Below the pieces are notes generated by a model, which had not been told where the DNA came from, searched no databases, and was given only the letters and a program-made list of their open reading frames with translations. The translations under genes were made by a program, and so were the position numbers. DNA of 64,000 nt from assembly GCF_020010905.1 (NCBI RefSeq), contig NZ_JAGJBY010000001.1:4856001-4920000 (forward strand), written 5' to 3'. Positions 16,641 through 24,459 of this stretch are shown in pieces. The DNA comes from Streptomyces acidiscabies. Its GTDB lineage: Bacteria > Actinomycetota > Actinomycetes > Streptomycetales > Streptomycetaceae. Numbering within the stretch: the stretch's first letter is position 1; each line of letters begins with the position of its first letter.

Positions 16641-16994
16641 TTGTCATCAGTCGAAGCCTCCCTGAGTCGCCTCCTGGATCTACCGGGCGTCACAGGTGTC
16701 TCGCTCATCGACGCGGTCACGGGACTGACGTACGGCGACGCGGGGGAGGGCGGCTCGGACCCCGTCGAGTGCAGCCGCCTCGCCGCGTCCGTCGAGAGCG
16801 GCCTCAACGCGGCTGGCGCGCAAGGGGAGTTGGAGAGCATCGTCATCACGGGCGCCAACCGCCAGCTGGTCGTGGCGACCGTACCGCGCCAGGGCGACCC
16901 CCTGCTCCTGACGGCCGCACTGGAGCGCGGCCAGGCCAATCTCGCCCTGGTCCTGCACCACTTGGGCCTGTACGCGGCAGAGGTGACCGCATGA
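16641..16994 (+). CDS. Roadblock/LC7-type protein (first gene of a coupled operon)
   Basis: 117 residues: SSVEASLSRLLDLPGVTGVSLIDAVTG, ESIVITGANRQLVVAT, and the C-terminal helix ALERGQANLALVLHHLGLYAAE, all in the Roadblock/LC7 order. The likely start is TTG at 16641, with GGGAG five bases upstream. The ATGA overlap (16991-16994) couples it to the DUF4388-like gene. It is probably one subunit of a signalling scaffold with its coupled neighbour. Confidence 0.82.
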   Translation: MSSVEASLSRLLDLPGVTGVSLIDAVTGLTYGDAGEGGSDPVECSRLAASVESGLNAAGAQGELESIVITGANRQLVVATVPRQGDPLLLTAALERGQANLALVLHHLGLYAAEVTA

Positions 16995-17794
16995 CCTCCG
17001 CGGCGACCCCGCGCAACCTCCCCGCCCTGCTGGCCGCGTTGCACGACGAGGGCCGCGACGCGGCGGTCACCGTCTCGGGCACCCCTGGTGGCACGATTCA
17101 CGTACACGCCGGACTGGTCGTCGCCGTCGACACCCCCGGCGCCCCGAGCGCGGAGTCGATCCTCCTCAAGTCGGGCCGCGTGGACGACAGTTCCTGGGCG
17201 GCGGCCCGCGCGGCGCACGGCGACCTCGCCCAACAGCTCAAGGAACGCGGCGTGTTGACCCCGCAGGAGTTCGAAGTCGCGTGCACGGCAGCCCTGTTCG
17301 ACGGCGCCTTCGCGCTGGCCCTGGGCCCCGGCGCCGTCTGGGAGGTCCGCGACCCCGCCCCCGGAGTCGTCGCCGCCCGCGCCTTCGCCCCGCACCTCGT
17401 CGCCGCCGAGACCACCCGCCGCCTCACCGCCCTCACCGAACTCTGGGGCTCCCCCAGCGAGTTGGCCCGCACCAGACTCCGTACGACGGACACGCCCCGC
17501 CCCGAAGTCCTCGGCGCCCGCCACACGGCACTCCTGGACGCGGTGAACGGCCGCCGCACCCCGCGCGACCTCGCCTTCACCCTCGGCCGGGGCACGTACG
17601 CGGTGATGATGGACCTCGCCCACCTGCGCACGCTGGGCCTGATCCACCCCGACGTGACGCCAACGGGCCGCCCCAGCACGGCACTTCGCGTCCCGGGAGC
17701 ACGCGCCGACGCATCCCGCCCCCCGGCCCGGAGCACCCCGCTCCCGACGCGCACACCGGGAACACACCACCCCCACCGATCGGATACCGTGTGA
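16991..17794 (+). CDS. DUF4388/PATAN-like regulatory protein
   Basis: 267 residues. The N-terminal 120 residues resemble the DUF4388 (PatA N-terminal-like) module found with Roadblock proteins: NLPALLAALHDEGRDAAVTV, GLVVAVDTPGAPSAESILLKSGRV, LAQQLKERGVLTPQEFE and ALFDGAFALAL. A helical wHTH-like second half follows (TALLDAVNGRRTPRDLAFTL, TYAVMMDLAHLRTLGLIHPD), then a disordered Pro/Thr/Arg tail. It starts at ATG 16991 inside the previous gene and overlaps the next by GTGA (17791-17794). The domain assignment is from memory of the pattern and should be tested by profile search. Confidence 0.7.
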   Translation: MTSAATPRNLPALLAALHDEGRDAAVTVSGTPGGTIHVHAGLVVAVDTPGAPSAESILLKSGRVDDSSWAAARAAHGDLAQQLKERGVLTPQEFEVACTAALFDGAFALALGPGAVWEVRDPAPGVVAARAFAPHLVAAETTRRLTALTELWGSPSELARTRLRTTDTPRPEVLGARHTALLDAVNGRRTPRDLAFTLGRGTYAVMMDLAHLRTLGLIHPDVTPTGRPSTALRVPGARADASRPPARSTPLPTRTPGTHHPHRSDTV

Positions 17795-18003
17795 ACCCGC
17801 GCCGGCGCAGGAAGTCCCGACAGCGCTACCTCACGCTCGCCCGGCGACGCAGGCTCGACCAGCCCGCCGACATCCCGCCGCCACTCCCCGTACGCCGCCC
17901 CGGCACATCGGCCGGCCGCCCCGTCCCCACGGACCTTGAGGAGCACCAGCCTGACACGTCCCTCCTCCACCGGGTACGCGACCGTCTCGCCTCTTTGCCC
18001 TGA
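17791..18003 (+). CDS. Small basic protein, third gene of the Roadblock operon, possibly truncated
   Basis: 70 residues, starting MNPRRRRKSRQRYLTLARRR and ending LLHRVRDRLASLP. The GTG start overlaps the previous stop (GTGA), so translation is coupled. The stop codon TGA at 18001-18003 is the first three bases of the left inverted repeat of the MITE-like element, so the original protein may have been longer. I see no known domain; the N-terminus is strongly basic and the middle Pro-rich. Confidence 0.6.
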   Translation: MNPRRRRKSRQRYLTLARRRRLDQPADIPPPLPVRRPGTSAGRPVPTDLEEHQPDTSLLHRVRDRLASLP

Positions 18004-18168
18004 GAGCCTGTGTCACATCCCCGGCCGGGCGCCCGCCGCCTGGCACGCACGCTCGCCGCGTTGCCGAAACGCCCACGTGACTCCGCCACGCGGGCGCTCC
18101 GGCGCCTTGCGATCGCACGCACCAGACGACGCGCGCTGATCCGACCAGGGATGTGACACAGGCTCTCA
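18001..18168. mobile_element. MITE-like element with 21-base perfect terminal inverted repeats
   Basis: The ends 18001-18021 and 18148-18168 are perfect inverted copies; the left end reads TGAGAGCCTGTGTCACATC and continues for two more bases. The interior is non-coding and contains a nested near-palindrome around CGCCCACGTG...CACGCGGGCG. There is no transposase and I cannot see a direct target duplication. Size and structure fit a non-autonomous IS derivative or a dispersed Streptomyces repeat. It separates the coupled three-gene Roadblock unit from the next Roadblock gene. Alternatively it could act as a giant terminator hairpin. Confidence 0.65.
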
Positions 18169-18211
18169 CTCCCCGCACGCCCGCTCGTCCGCTCACCAGC
18201 AGGGATCGCCG

Positions 18212-18601
18212 ATGTCCGAAGTCCACCAGTCCGAACCGCTCGTCGAGGTGCTCGCCGCGCTGCGTGAAGGGGTGATGGGTGTCAGCGAGACGGTGATCTC
18301 CACCGTCGACGGCCTCCTGGTCGCCGCCGACGTCGACGCCGTGCACGCGGAGTCCGTGGCCGCGCTCACCGCCGCGAGCTACAGCCTGGCCCGCCGCATG
18401 GCCCAGGAGGCTGGCGGCACCGGCCTGCGGGACGTCACCACCCGCAGCGCCGACCGGCACATCGTCGTCCTCGCGGTCAACGACCGCGCCCTGCTCACGG
18501 TCGTCGGCGACGACGGCCTCGACGTGCCCCGCCTCCAGCGCGAGATCCACCCCACACTGGAGACCCTCGCGAAGATCCTGGACAGCGACACCCCCGCCTG
18601 A
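18212..18601 (+). CDS. Roadblock/LC7-type protein (third in the island)
   Basis: 129 residues with a long first helix (LVEVLAALREGVMGVSETVIS), TVDGLLVAADVD, a helix AESVAALTAASYSLARRMAQEA, then RSADRHIVVLAVNDRALLTVVGDDGLD. This matches the conservon-type Roadblock/LC7 proteins. Start ATG 18212. It is now cut off from the upstream coupled genes by the MITE-like element, so it may need its own promoter. A terminator follows the stop. Confidence 0.83.
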   Translation: MSEVHQSEPLVEVLAALREGVMGVSETVISTVDGLLVAADVDAVHAESVAALTAASYSLARRMAQEAGGTGLRDVTTRSADRHIVVLAVNDRALLTVVGDDGLDVPRLQREIHPTLETLAKILDSDTPA

Positions 18602-18609
18602 ACCCGCAA

Positions 18610-18640
18610 CGCCCCCACCGCCAACAACCCGGTGGGGGCG
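18610..18640. terminator. Stem-loop between convergent genes
   Basis: An 11-base perfect stem (18610-18620 with 18630-18640), loop of nine bases, between the Roadblock gene and the convergent antitoxin-like gene. It is suited to terminate from both sides. Confidence 0.7.
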
Positions 18641-18656
18641 CCATGCTGACGGACCG

Positions 18657-18863
18657 TCAGTCCTTCTTCTCGCCCAGCTTCCCGATGTACTCCTGCGCCT
18701 TGTCGACCGCCGTGTCGATCTTGTCGCCGTGCTTCCCGCCGGTCCTGTCGTCGATGAAGTCCCCCGCCTTCTCCAGCCCGGCGGAGATCTTGTCCCCGTG
18801 CTCCCCGGCGAGGTCCTCGACCTTGTCCTTGAGCCCCTTGAGGTTCTTCAGCCCCTCGAACAC
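18657..18863 (-). CDS. MT0933-type antitoxin-like small protein
   Basis: 68 residues, highly charged and helical: MFEGLKNLKGLKDKVEDLAG, then EHGDKISAGLEKAGDFID and RTGGKHGDKIDTAVDKAQE. The TGGKHGDKID motif and two HGDKI repeats fit the MT0933-like antitoxin family. The start is GTG at 18863; GAGGAG stands about eight bases upstream, and the nearby ATG is out of frame. No toxin gene is adjacent, so a function in a toxin-antitoxin pair is unproven; many actinomycete members are orphans. Confidence 0.72.
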   Translation of the reverse strand: MFEGLKNLKGLKDKVEDLAGEHGDKISAGLEKAGDFIDDRTGGKHGDKIDTAVDKAQEYIGKLGEKKD

Positions 18864-18949
18864 CCGACATCTCCTCTACAGCTATGTAGTAACGACCCGT
18901 TCATGATCCCACCCCCGGACGCCTCGCCCAGCCAGGCGCCCACTCCACC

Positions 18950-19297
18950 TCACCGCACACTCCAAGCCGTCACCGAATCCAACGGCACCCGGAAATATTC
19001 GCCCACCGCCGCAGGCAAGCTGCTCGCCCCGGAGATCAGCCGGCAGCCGTGCAGATGCAGGAACACCGGCGGGTGGGCGAGGGGTTCGGCGGCCTCGCGG
19101 CGGAACGCCTCGCCGAAGTGTTCGTCCGGTGCGCTGTCGTCGTCGAGGAGGTCGGCGACGGAGACGGCCCAGGTGCGGTGGGTGGTGAGGCGGCCGGTGA
19201 GGACGACGCCGTGGGTGATCACGGTGAGTCGCGGGCCGGCGCCCTCCCTCTCGGTGTGGTCGATCAGGTCGATGAGGAGTTCGTCTCGCGCGGGCAT
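18950..19297 (-). CDS. Conserved hypothetical protein (possibly GvpU-like)
   Basis: 115 residues, ATG at 19297. The beta-rich pattern RLTVITHGVVLTGRLTTHRTW followed by an acidic helix and PPVFLHLHGCRLISGAS resembles small Streptomyces proteins distantly like gas-vesicle accessory GvpU, but the similarity I can see is weak. It stands alone, divergent from the LysR gene. Function unknown. Confidence 0.55.
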   Translation of the reverse strand: MPARDELLIDLIDHTEREGAGPRLTVITHGVVLTGRLTTHRTWAVSVADLLDDDSAPDEHFGEAFRREAAEPLAHPPVFLHLHGCRLISGASSLPAAVGEYFRVPLDSVTAWSVR

Positions 19298-19458
19298 GCC
19301 CGAACTCTACTGACGGGGAAGGCCGGTGGCCGCAGGTTCCGGTGACAACCGGTTTTGCCGAGGTTTGACGCGGGGTGCCCAGGACCGGAACTCCGCTTTA
19401 CCCAGGTGATCTAGGCTCGCCCGGGACCCGGCCCGACACCCTGCGGAGGCACGACCTC

Positions 19459-20367
19459 GTGGCCCTGGACCTGAACCTTCTCGTGCCGTTGGACGCGCTC
19501 CTGCGGGAACGCAGCGTGACGAAGGCGGCGGCGCGGCTGGGCCTCAGTCAGCCGACGGTGAGCGCCTCGCTCGCGCGCCTGCGACGGCACTTCGGCGACG
19601 AACTGCTCACCCGGGTGGGCAACACCTACGAGCTGACCCCGCTGGCGGAACAGCTCACGGAACAGGTGATGACGGCCCTGTCCTCGGCGGACCGCGTCTT
19701 CCGGCCCCGCTCCGGCTTCGACCCCGCCCACACGCGGCGCGAGTTCACGCTGGTCGGCGCCGACGTGCACGTGGCGACGCTGGGCCGGGAGCTGGCCGCG
19801 CTGGTGAGCGAGCGGGCCCCCGGCGTACGGCTGCGGTTCCAGGCGAACACCCCGGACCTGATCAACCACGTGGCGCACCGCCTCGGCGAGGTCGACGGCG
19901 TGATCCTGCCGCAGGGCCTGCTCGCGGACGCCTCGGCGATCGAGCTGTACGAGGACGAGTGGGCCTGCGTCGCCTCCGCGCACTCCGTCGCCGCCGGACC
20001 CCCGACGGTCGAGGAGCTGTCCGCCCGCCCCTGGGTGGTCCCGTTCCACTTCCCGTGGCTGAATTTCTCCCTGGTCCACCGGCTGCGCGTCCACGGCATC
20101 GAGCCCCGCGTCGAGATCGCCGTGGAGAACTTCCTCCCCGTCTCCCACCTGATCGCCGGCACCGACCGCCTCGCCGTGCTCCCCGGCCGCGCGATCGCCC
20201 TCTTCCCGCCCGGTCACGGACTGACCACCGTGGACCTCCCCTTCGGCCCCGGCCGCCTGGTGGAGTCCCTGTGGTGGCACTCCCGGCACGAGCGCGACCC
20301 CGCGCACATCTGGCTGCGCCGGACCGTCGCCGAGGCGGGCGCCCGCGTCTCCCGGCTCGGGAGATGA
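19459..20367 (+). CDS. LysR-family transcriptional regulator (NodD-like)
   Basis: 302 residues from GTG 19459, which has GGAGG nine bases upstream; longer frames to 19375 lack a ribosome site. The N-terminal winged HTH begins ALDLNLLVPLDALLRERSVTKAAARLG with recognition helix LSQPTVSASLARLRRHFGDELL, the NodD/LeuO-type spelling. The substrate-binding domain follows from about residue 90. It lies 110 bases upstream of, and in line with, the formaldehyde dehydrogenase gene, but that gene has its own promoter and operator pair, so control of the betaine cluster by this protein is uncertain. Confidence 0.9.
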   Translation: MALDLNLLVPLDALLRERSVTKAAARLGLSQPTVSASLARLRRHFGDELLTRVGNTYELTPLAEQLTEQVMTALSSADRVFRPRSGFDPAHTRREFTLVGADVHVATLGRELAALVSERAPGVRLRFQANTPDLINHVAHRLGEVDGVILPQGLLADASAIELYEDEWACVASAHSVAAGPPTVEELSARPWVVPFHFPWLNFSLVHRLRVHGIEPRVEIAVENFLPVSHLIAGTDRLAVLPGRAIALFPPGHGLTTVDLPFGPGRLVESLWWHSRHERDPAHIWLRRTVAEAGARVSRLGR

Positions 20368-20391
20368 CGACCACGCACTGAGTCCCGCTTC

Positions 20392-20458
20392 TTGACCGCG
20401 CCCGGCCACTCCCCGATGCTGTGTTGCGTAACTTGAGATGCGTACCGCAATGAGCAAC
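20392..20458 (+). promoter_or_regulatory. Promoter and tandem 17-base operator pair, formaldehyde dehydrogenase gene
   Basis: TTGACC (20392-20397), 17-base spacer, GATGCT (20415-20420). Two bases later begins the pair GTTGCGTAACTTGAGAT (20423-20439) and GTACCGCAATGAGCAAC (20442-20458), start-to-start 19 bases. The pair covers the expected transcription start, fitting repression. Confidence 0.62.
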
Positions 20459-20477
20459 GTCGAACTCGGGAGTGGCC

Positions 20478-21563
20478 ATGGCTCACCAGGTCCGTGCTGT
20501 CGTCGCGCGAGGAAAGGGCGCCCCCGTCTCCCTGGAGACGATCGTCGTGCCGGACCCGGGCCCGGGGGAGGCCCTGGTGAAGGTCGAGGCGTGCGGGGTC
20601 TGCCACACCGACCTGCACTACCGCGAGGGCGGCATCAACGACGAGTTCCCCTTCCTCCTCGGGCACGAGGCGGCGGGCGTCGTCGAGGCGGTCGGGGAGG
20701 GGGTCACGGACGTCGCTCCCGGCGACTTCGTGATCCTCAACTGGCGTGCCGTGTGCGGGAATTGCCGGGCCTGTCTGCGCGGGCGCCCGCAGTACTGCTT
20801 CAACACCCACAACGCCGAGCAGAAGATGACCCTCCTCGACGGCACCGAACTCGCCCCGGCCCTCGGCATCGGCGCCTTCGCCGAGAAGACCCTCGTCGCC
20901 GCCGGCCAGTGCACCAAGGTCGACCGCGCCGCCTCCCCGGCCGCCGCCGGGCTCCTGGGCTGCGGCGTGATGGCCGGGATCGGCGCCGCCATCAACACCG
21001 GGAACGTCGGACGCGGTGACACGGTCGCCGTCATCGGCTGCGGCGGCGTCGGCGCGGCGGCCGTCGTCGGGGCCTCGCTCGCGGGCGCGGCGAAGGTCAT
21101 CGCCGTCGACATCGACGACGCCAAGCTGGAGACGGCGGCGAAACTGGGCGCCACCCACACGGTCAACTCCCGTGGCACGGACGCGGTCACGGCGATCCAG
21201 GAGCTGACCGGCGGCTTCGGTGCGGACGTGGTGATCGAGGCGGTCGGCAGGCCGGAGACGTACAAACAGGCTTTCTACGGACGGGACTTGGCCGGGACGG
21301 TCGTCCTCGTCGGCGTGCCCACGCCCGAGATGAAGCTCGAACTCCCGTTGCTGGACGTGTTCGGGCGGGGCGGCTCGCTCAAATCGTCCTGGTACGGGGA
21401 CTGTCTGCCGTCCCGGGACTTCCCGATGCTGATCGACCTCTATCTCCAGGGGCGGCTGCCGCTCGACGCGTTCGTCACCGAGACGATTCAGCTCGACGAG
21501 GTGGAGAAGGCGTTCGACCGGATGCGTCAGGGGGACGTTCTCCGGTCGGTTGTCGTGTTCTGA
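20478..21563 (+). CDS. mscR: S-(hydroxymethyl)mycothiol dehydrogenase (mycothiol-dependent formaldehyde dehydrogenase)
   Basis: 361-residue zinc- and NAD-dependent class III-type alcohol dehydrogenase. It oxidises the spontaneous adduct of formaldehyde and mycothiol. Catalytic zinc ligands are in CGVCHTD and GHEAAG; the structural-zinc loop is CGNCRACLRGRPQYC; the NAD fold is VIGCGGVGAAAV. ATG at 20478 follows GGGAG by five bases; a GTG six bases upstream is possible. Placement beside the Rieske oxygenase genes fits removal of formaldehyde released by betaine demethylation. The mycothiol rather than glutathione partner is inferred from the actinomycete family. Confidence 0.9.
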   Translation: MAHQVRAVVARGKGAPVSLETIVVPDPGPGEALVKVEACGVCHTDLHYREGGINDEFPFLLGHEAAGVVEAVGEGVTDVAPGDFVILNWRAVCGNCRACLRGRPQYCFNTHNAEQKMTLLDGTELAPALGIGAFAEKTLVAAGQCTKVDRAASPAAAGLLGCGVMAGIGAAINTGNVGRGDTVAVIGCGGVGAAAVVGASLAGAAKVIAVDIDDAKLETAAKLGATHTVNSRGTDAVTAIQELTGGFGADVVIEAVGRPETYKQAFYGRDLAGTVVLVGVPTPEMKLELPLLDVFGRGGSLKSSWYGDCLPSRDFPMLIDLYLQGRLPLDAFVTETIQLDEVEKAFDRMRQGDVLRSVVVF

Positions 21564-21661
21564 CGATCTGTCAAATCTATTGCCGGACGCGCCTGTTCCA
21601 CCTGCTCACGCGGGTGGGGCGGGCGCGTCCGGCTGTCCGGGAAACCCCGTCTTTGGACTCC

Positions 21662-21729
21662 TTGACAACGGTTCGGGGCGGCTCCACACTGGCGTTGCGC
21701 TTACCGCAATCCGTTTCGCTATACGCACC
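21662..21729 (+). promoter_or_regulatory. Promoter and tandem operator pair, Rieske monooxygenase operon
   Basis: TTGACA (21662-21667), 17-base spacer, CACACT (21685-21690), then the pair GTTGCGCTTACCGCAAT (21694-21710) and GTTTCGCTATACGCACC (21713-21729), 19 bases apart start to start. The second site ends 11 bases before the ferredoxin ATG. Confidence 0.65.
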
Positions 21730-21740
21730 GAGGTGTCATG

Positions 21741-22100
21741 ATGATTCCCGCGTGCCGTCTCGCGGACCTGCCGCGAGGCGAGGCATATCGGCTCGACATC
21801 GACCCGCCCGTCTCGGTGTTCCACACCGACGACGGCGAGGTCTTCGCCATCGACGACACCTGCACCCACCAGGACGCCTCACTCGCGGACGGCTGGCTGG
21901 AGGGCTGCGAGGTGGAATGCCCGCTGCACGCCTCGAAGTTCGACCTGAGGACCGGCGCGGTGGACTCCCCGCCCGCCAAACTCCCGGTCCGTACCCACGA
22001 GGTGGTCGTCGAGGACGGCATGATCCACGTGAAGGTGTCCACCGAGGCCCCCAACCTGCCGCCCTGCATGGCGTCCCGGCTCGCGAGGGAGACCGCGTGA
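21741..22100 (+). CDS. Rieske-type [2Fe-2S] ferredoxin
   Basis: 119-residue electron carrier for the downstream oxygenase. The Rieske cluster ligands are in CTHQDASLADGWLEG...CPLHASKFDLRTG (Cys-X-His and Cys-X2-His). The ATG at 21741 has GAGG seven bases upstream; an ATG three bases earlier is nearly as good. It overlaps the reductase start by four bases (GTGA). This is the biphenyl/cinnamate-dioxygenase ferredoxin type rather than a plant-type ferredoxin domain. Confidence 0.92.
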   Translation: MIPACRLADLPRGEAYRLDIDPPVSVFHTDDGEVFAIDDTCTHQDASLADGWLEGCEVECPLHASKFDLRTGAVDSPPAKLPVRTHEVVVEDGMIHVKVSTEAPNLPPCMASRLARETA

Positions 22101-23257
22101 GAACGGTCGCCGTGATCGGCGCGTCGCTGGCCGGGCTCTCGGCGGCCCGCGCCCTGCGCGCCCAGGGGTACGACGGCCGGCTGATCGTCGTGGGCGACGA
22201 GATCCACCGCCCCTACGACCGGCCCCCGCTCTCCAAGGAGTTCCTCGCCGGCACGTACGGCGAGGCCGAACTCGCCCTGGAGACGGACGACGAGGACCTC
22301 GGCGCCGAATGGCTGCTCGGGACCCGCGCCGCCGGACTCGACGCGGGCGCCCGCGAGTTGAGGCTCGCGGACGGCCGCCGGATCAGCGCGGACGGCTTCG
22401 TCGTCGCCACCGGCGCCGCCGCCCGCACCCTCCCCGGCTCCGAGAACCTCGCCGGGGTGCACACCCTCCGTACCCTCGACGACGCCCGCGCCCTCAAGGC
22501 CGAACTCGCCGCCGGTGGACGGCTCGTGGTGATCGGCGGCGGCTTCATCGGCGCCGAGGTCGCCTCCACCGCGCAGGCACTCGGCCTGGATGCGACCGTC
22601 GTCGAGGCCGCCCCCACACCGCTCGCCGGACCCCTCGGCGCCGACATGGGCGCGGTCGTCTCCGGCCTCCACACCGACCACGGCGTACGGCTCCTGTGCG
22701 GGGTCGGCGTCAAGGGGCTCAGCGGCGAACGCCGCGTGGACGCCGTGCTGTTGGAGGACGGGCGCACACTTCCCGCCGACATCGTCGTCGTCGGCGTGGG
22801 CGCCCGGCCCTGCGTGGAGTGGCTCGCCGGCTCGGGCGTCCCGCTCGACAACGGCGTCAAGTGCGGCGCCGACGGCCGGACCGGCGTACCCGGCGTGGTC
22901 GCGGTCGGCGACTGCGCGAACTGGTACGACCCGCGCACGGGCGGCCACCGGCGCGTGGAGCACTGGACCGGCGCGCTGGAACGCCCGGCCGCCGCCGTCG
23001 CGGCGCTGCTCGCGGGGGACGGCGCCGCGCCGCCGGGGACCCCGCGCCCCCCGTACTTCTGGTCCGACCAGTACGGCGTACGCATCCAGTTCGCCGGACA
23101 CGCGGCCGGTGCCGACCGTGTCACCGTCGAGGCGGGCAGCGCCGACGCGCGCGACGTCCTCGCCGTCTACCGGCGCGGGGAGACACCCGTCGCCGTCCTC
23201 GGGATGAACCAGCCCCGCCTGTTCACCCGCTGGCGCAAGCAACTCGCCGCCGCCTGA
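22097..23257 (+). CDS. FAD/NAD(P)H-dependent ferredoxin reductase
   Basis: 386 residues, BphA4/rhodocoxin-reductase family. The FAD-binding GASLAGLSAARALRAQGYDG is at the N-terminus, DEIHRPYDRPPLSKEFL follows, the NAD site is VVIGGGFIGAEVASTAQALG, and the second flavin motif is GVVAVGDCANW. It passes electrons from NAD(P)H to the Rieske ferredoxin. GTG at 22097 lies in the ferredoxin stop region, so the two are coupled; the oxygenase follows after 35 bases. Confidence 0.92.
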   Translation: MRTVAVIGASLAGLSAARALRAQGYDGRLIVVGDEIHRPYDRPPLSKEFLAGTYGEAELALETDDEDLGAEWLLGTRAAGLDAGARELRLADGRRISADGFVVATGAAARTLPGSENLAGVHTLRTLDDARALKAELAAGGRLVVIGGGFIGAEVASTAQALGLDATVVEAAPTPLAGPLGADMGAVVSGLHTDHGVRLLCGVGVKGLSGERRVDAVLLEDGRTLPADIVVVGVGARPCVEWLAGSGVPLDNGVKCGADGRTGVPGVVAVGDCANWYDPRTGGHRRVEHWTGALERPAAAVAALLAGDGAAPPGTPRPPYFWSDQYGVRIQFAGHAAGADRVTVEAGSADARDVLAVYRRGETPVAVLGMNQPRLFTRWRKQLAAA

Positions 23258-23292
23258 ACGACTTTCCCCCGACGCAACCCGAGGAGTGCCCC

Positions 23293-24420
23293 GTGACCTC
23301 GACCGGCCTGCCGGACAGCCTCATCGCCACCCTCCCCGGCTCCTCCTACACCGATCCCGGGATCTTCGCGCAGGAGCAGGAGCGCATCTTCGAGACCATG
23401 TGGTTCTGCGCCGTGCGCGCGGCGGACCTCCCCAAACCGGGGGCGTTCCGCACCGTCGACGTGGGCCGAGAGTCCATCCTCGTCACCCGCGCCCGCGACA
23501 ACTCGGTCCGCGCCTACTTCAACGTCTGTCGGCACCGCGGCGCCAAGCTGTGCACGGAGGAGGCCGGCGAGGTCAAGCGCGCGTTCCAATGCCCGTACCA
23601 CGCCTGGACGTACGACCTCACCGGCAAGCTCGTCGCCGCGCCCAACCTCACGAAGATGCCCGACGTCGGGCGGACCGAGTACGGCCTCGTGAGCGTGCAC
23701 GTGCGCGAGTGGCTCGGCTATGTGTGGGTGTGCCTCGCCGAGAACCCGCCGTCCTTCGAGGACGACGTGATGGGCGCGGTCGTCGAGAGACTCGGGGACA
23801 CCGAGTCCATCGACCACTACGACATGGCGAACCTGTCGCTCGGCAAGCGGATCGTGTACGACGTCAAGGCCAACTGGAAGCTCATCATCGAGAACTTCAT
23901 GGAGTGCTACCACTGCGCGACGATCCACCCCGAACTGACCGAGGTGCTCCCGGAGTTCGCCGACGGGTACGCCGCCCAGTACTACGTCGGGCACGGCGCC
24001 GAGTTCGGTGACGACGTCCAGGGGTTCACCGTCGACGGCTCCGAGGGGCTCGACCGCATCCCCGGGGTCGCCGAGGACCAGGACCGGCGGTACTACGCGA
24101 TCACCGTCAAACCGCAGGTGTTCATCAACCTGGTGCCCGACCACGTGATCCTCCACCGGATGTACCCGATGGCCGCCGACCGCACGGTCGTCGAGTGCGA
24201 CTGGCTGTACCTGCCGCACGTCGTCGAGTCCGGCAAGGACGTCAGCCGGTCCGTGGAACTCTTCCACCGCGTCAACCAGCAGGACTTCGACGCGTGCGAG
24301 CGGACCCAGCCCGGCATGCACTCGCGGATGTACGCGAAGGGGGGCGTGCTGGTGCCGAGCGAGCACCACATCGGGGAGTTCCACGACTGGGTGCTGGAGC
24401 GGCTGGGGGAGCCCAGGTGA
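23293..24420 (+). CDS. Rieske oxygenase, probable glycine betaine monooxygenase (GbcA-like)
   Basis: 375-residue terminal oxygenase predicted to hydroxylate glycine betaine, giving dimethylglycine and formaldehyde. The Rieske cluster motifs are CRHRG (about 78) and CPYHAWTYD (about 99). The mononuclear iron site is ENFMECYHCATIHPEL (about 203-218, two His), with a third ligand expected from the Asp in NQQDFDACE. GTG at 23293 has GAGGAG seven to twelve bases upstream. The betaine substrate is inferred from family resemblance to GbcA and from the neighbouring choline, betaine-transport and dimethylglycine genes. Confidence 0.87.
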   Translation: MTSTGLPDSLIATLPGSSYTDPGIFAQEQERIFETMWFCAVRAADLPKPGAFRTVDVGRESILVTRARDNSVRAYFNVCRHRGAKLCTEEAGEVKRAFQCPYHAWTYDLTGKLVAAPNLTKMPDVGRTEYGLVSVHVREWLGYVWVCLAENPPSFEDDVMGAVVERLGDTESIDHYDMANLSLGKRIVYDVKANWKLIIENFMECYHCATIHPELTEVLPEFADGYAAQYYVGHGAEFGDDVQGFTVDGSEGLDRIPGVAEDQDRRYYAITVKPQVFINLVPDHVILHRMYPMAADRTVVECDWLYLPHVVESGKDVSRSVELFHRVNQQDFDACERTQPGMHSRMYAKGGVLVPSEHHIGEFHDWVLERLGEPR

Positions 24421-24459
24421 ACTCAACGGGCCATGGGGTGAACCCAACAGCCCCTGGCC

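Noticed and set aside
18001..18168. Simple rho-independent terminator for the Roadblock operon
   Set aside because: The 21-base arms are separated by 126 bases with their own internal palindrome and no U-run; a mobile-element origin fits better, although termination may be a side effect.
19375..19458. Longer N-terminus for the LysR regulator
   Set aside because: The upstream residues do not belong to the LysR fold and the GTG at 19459 has a proper GGAGG.
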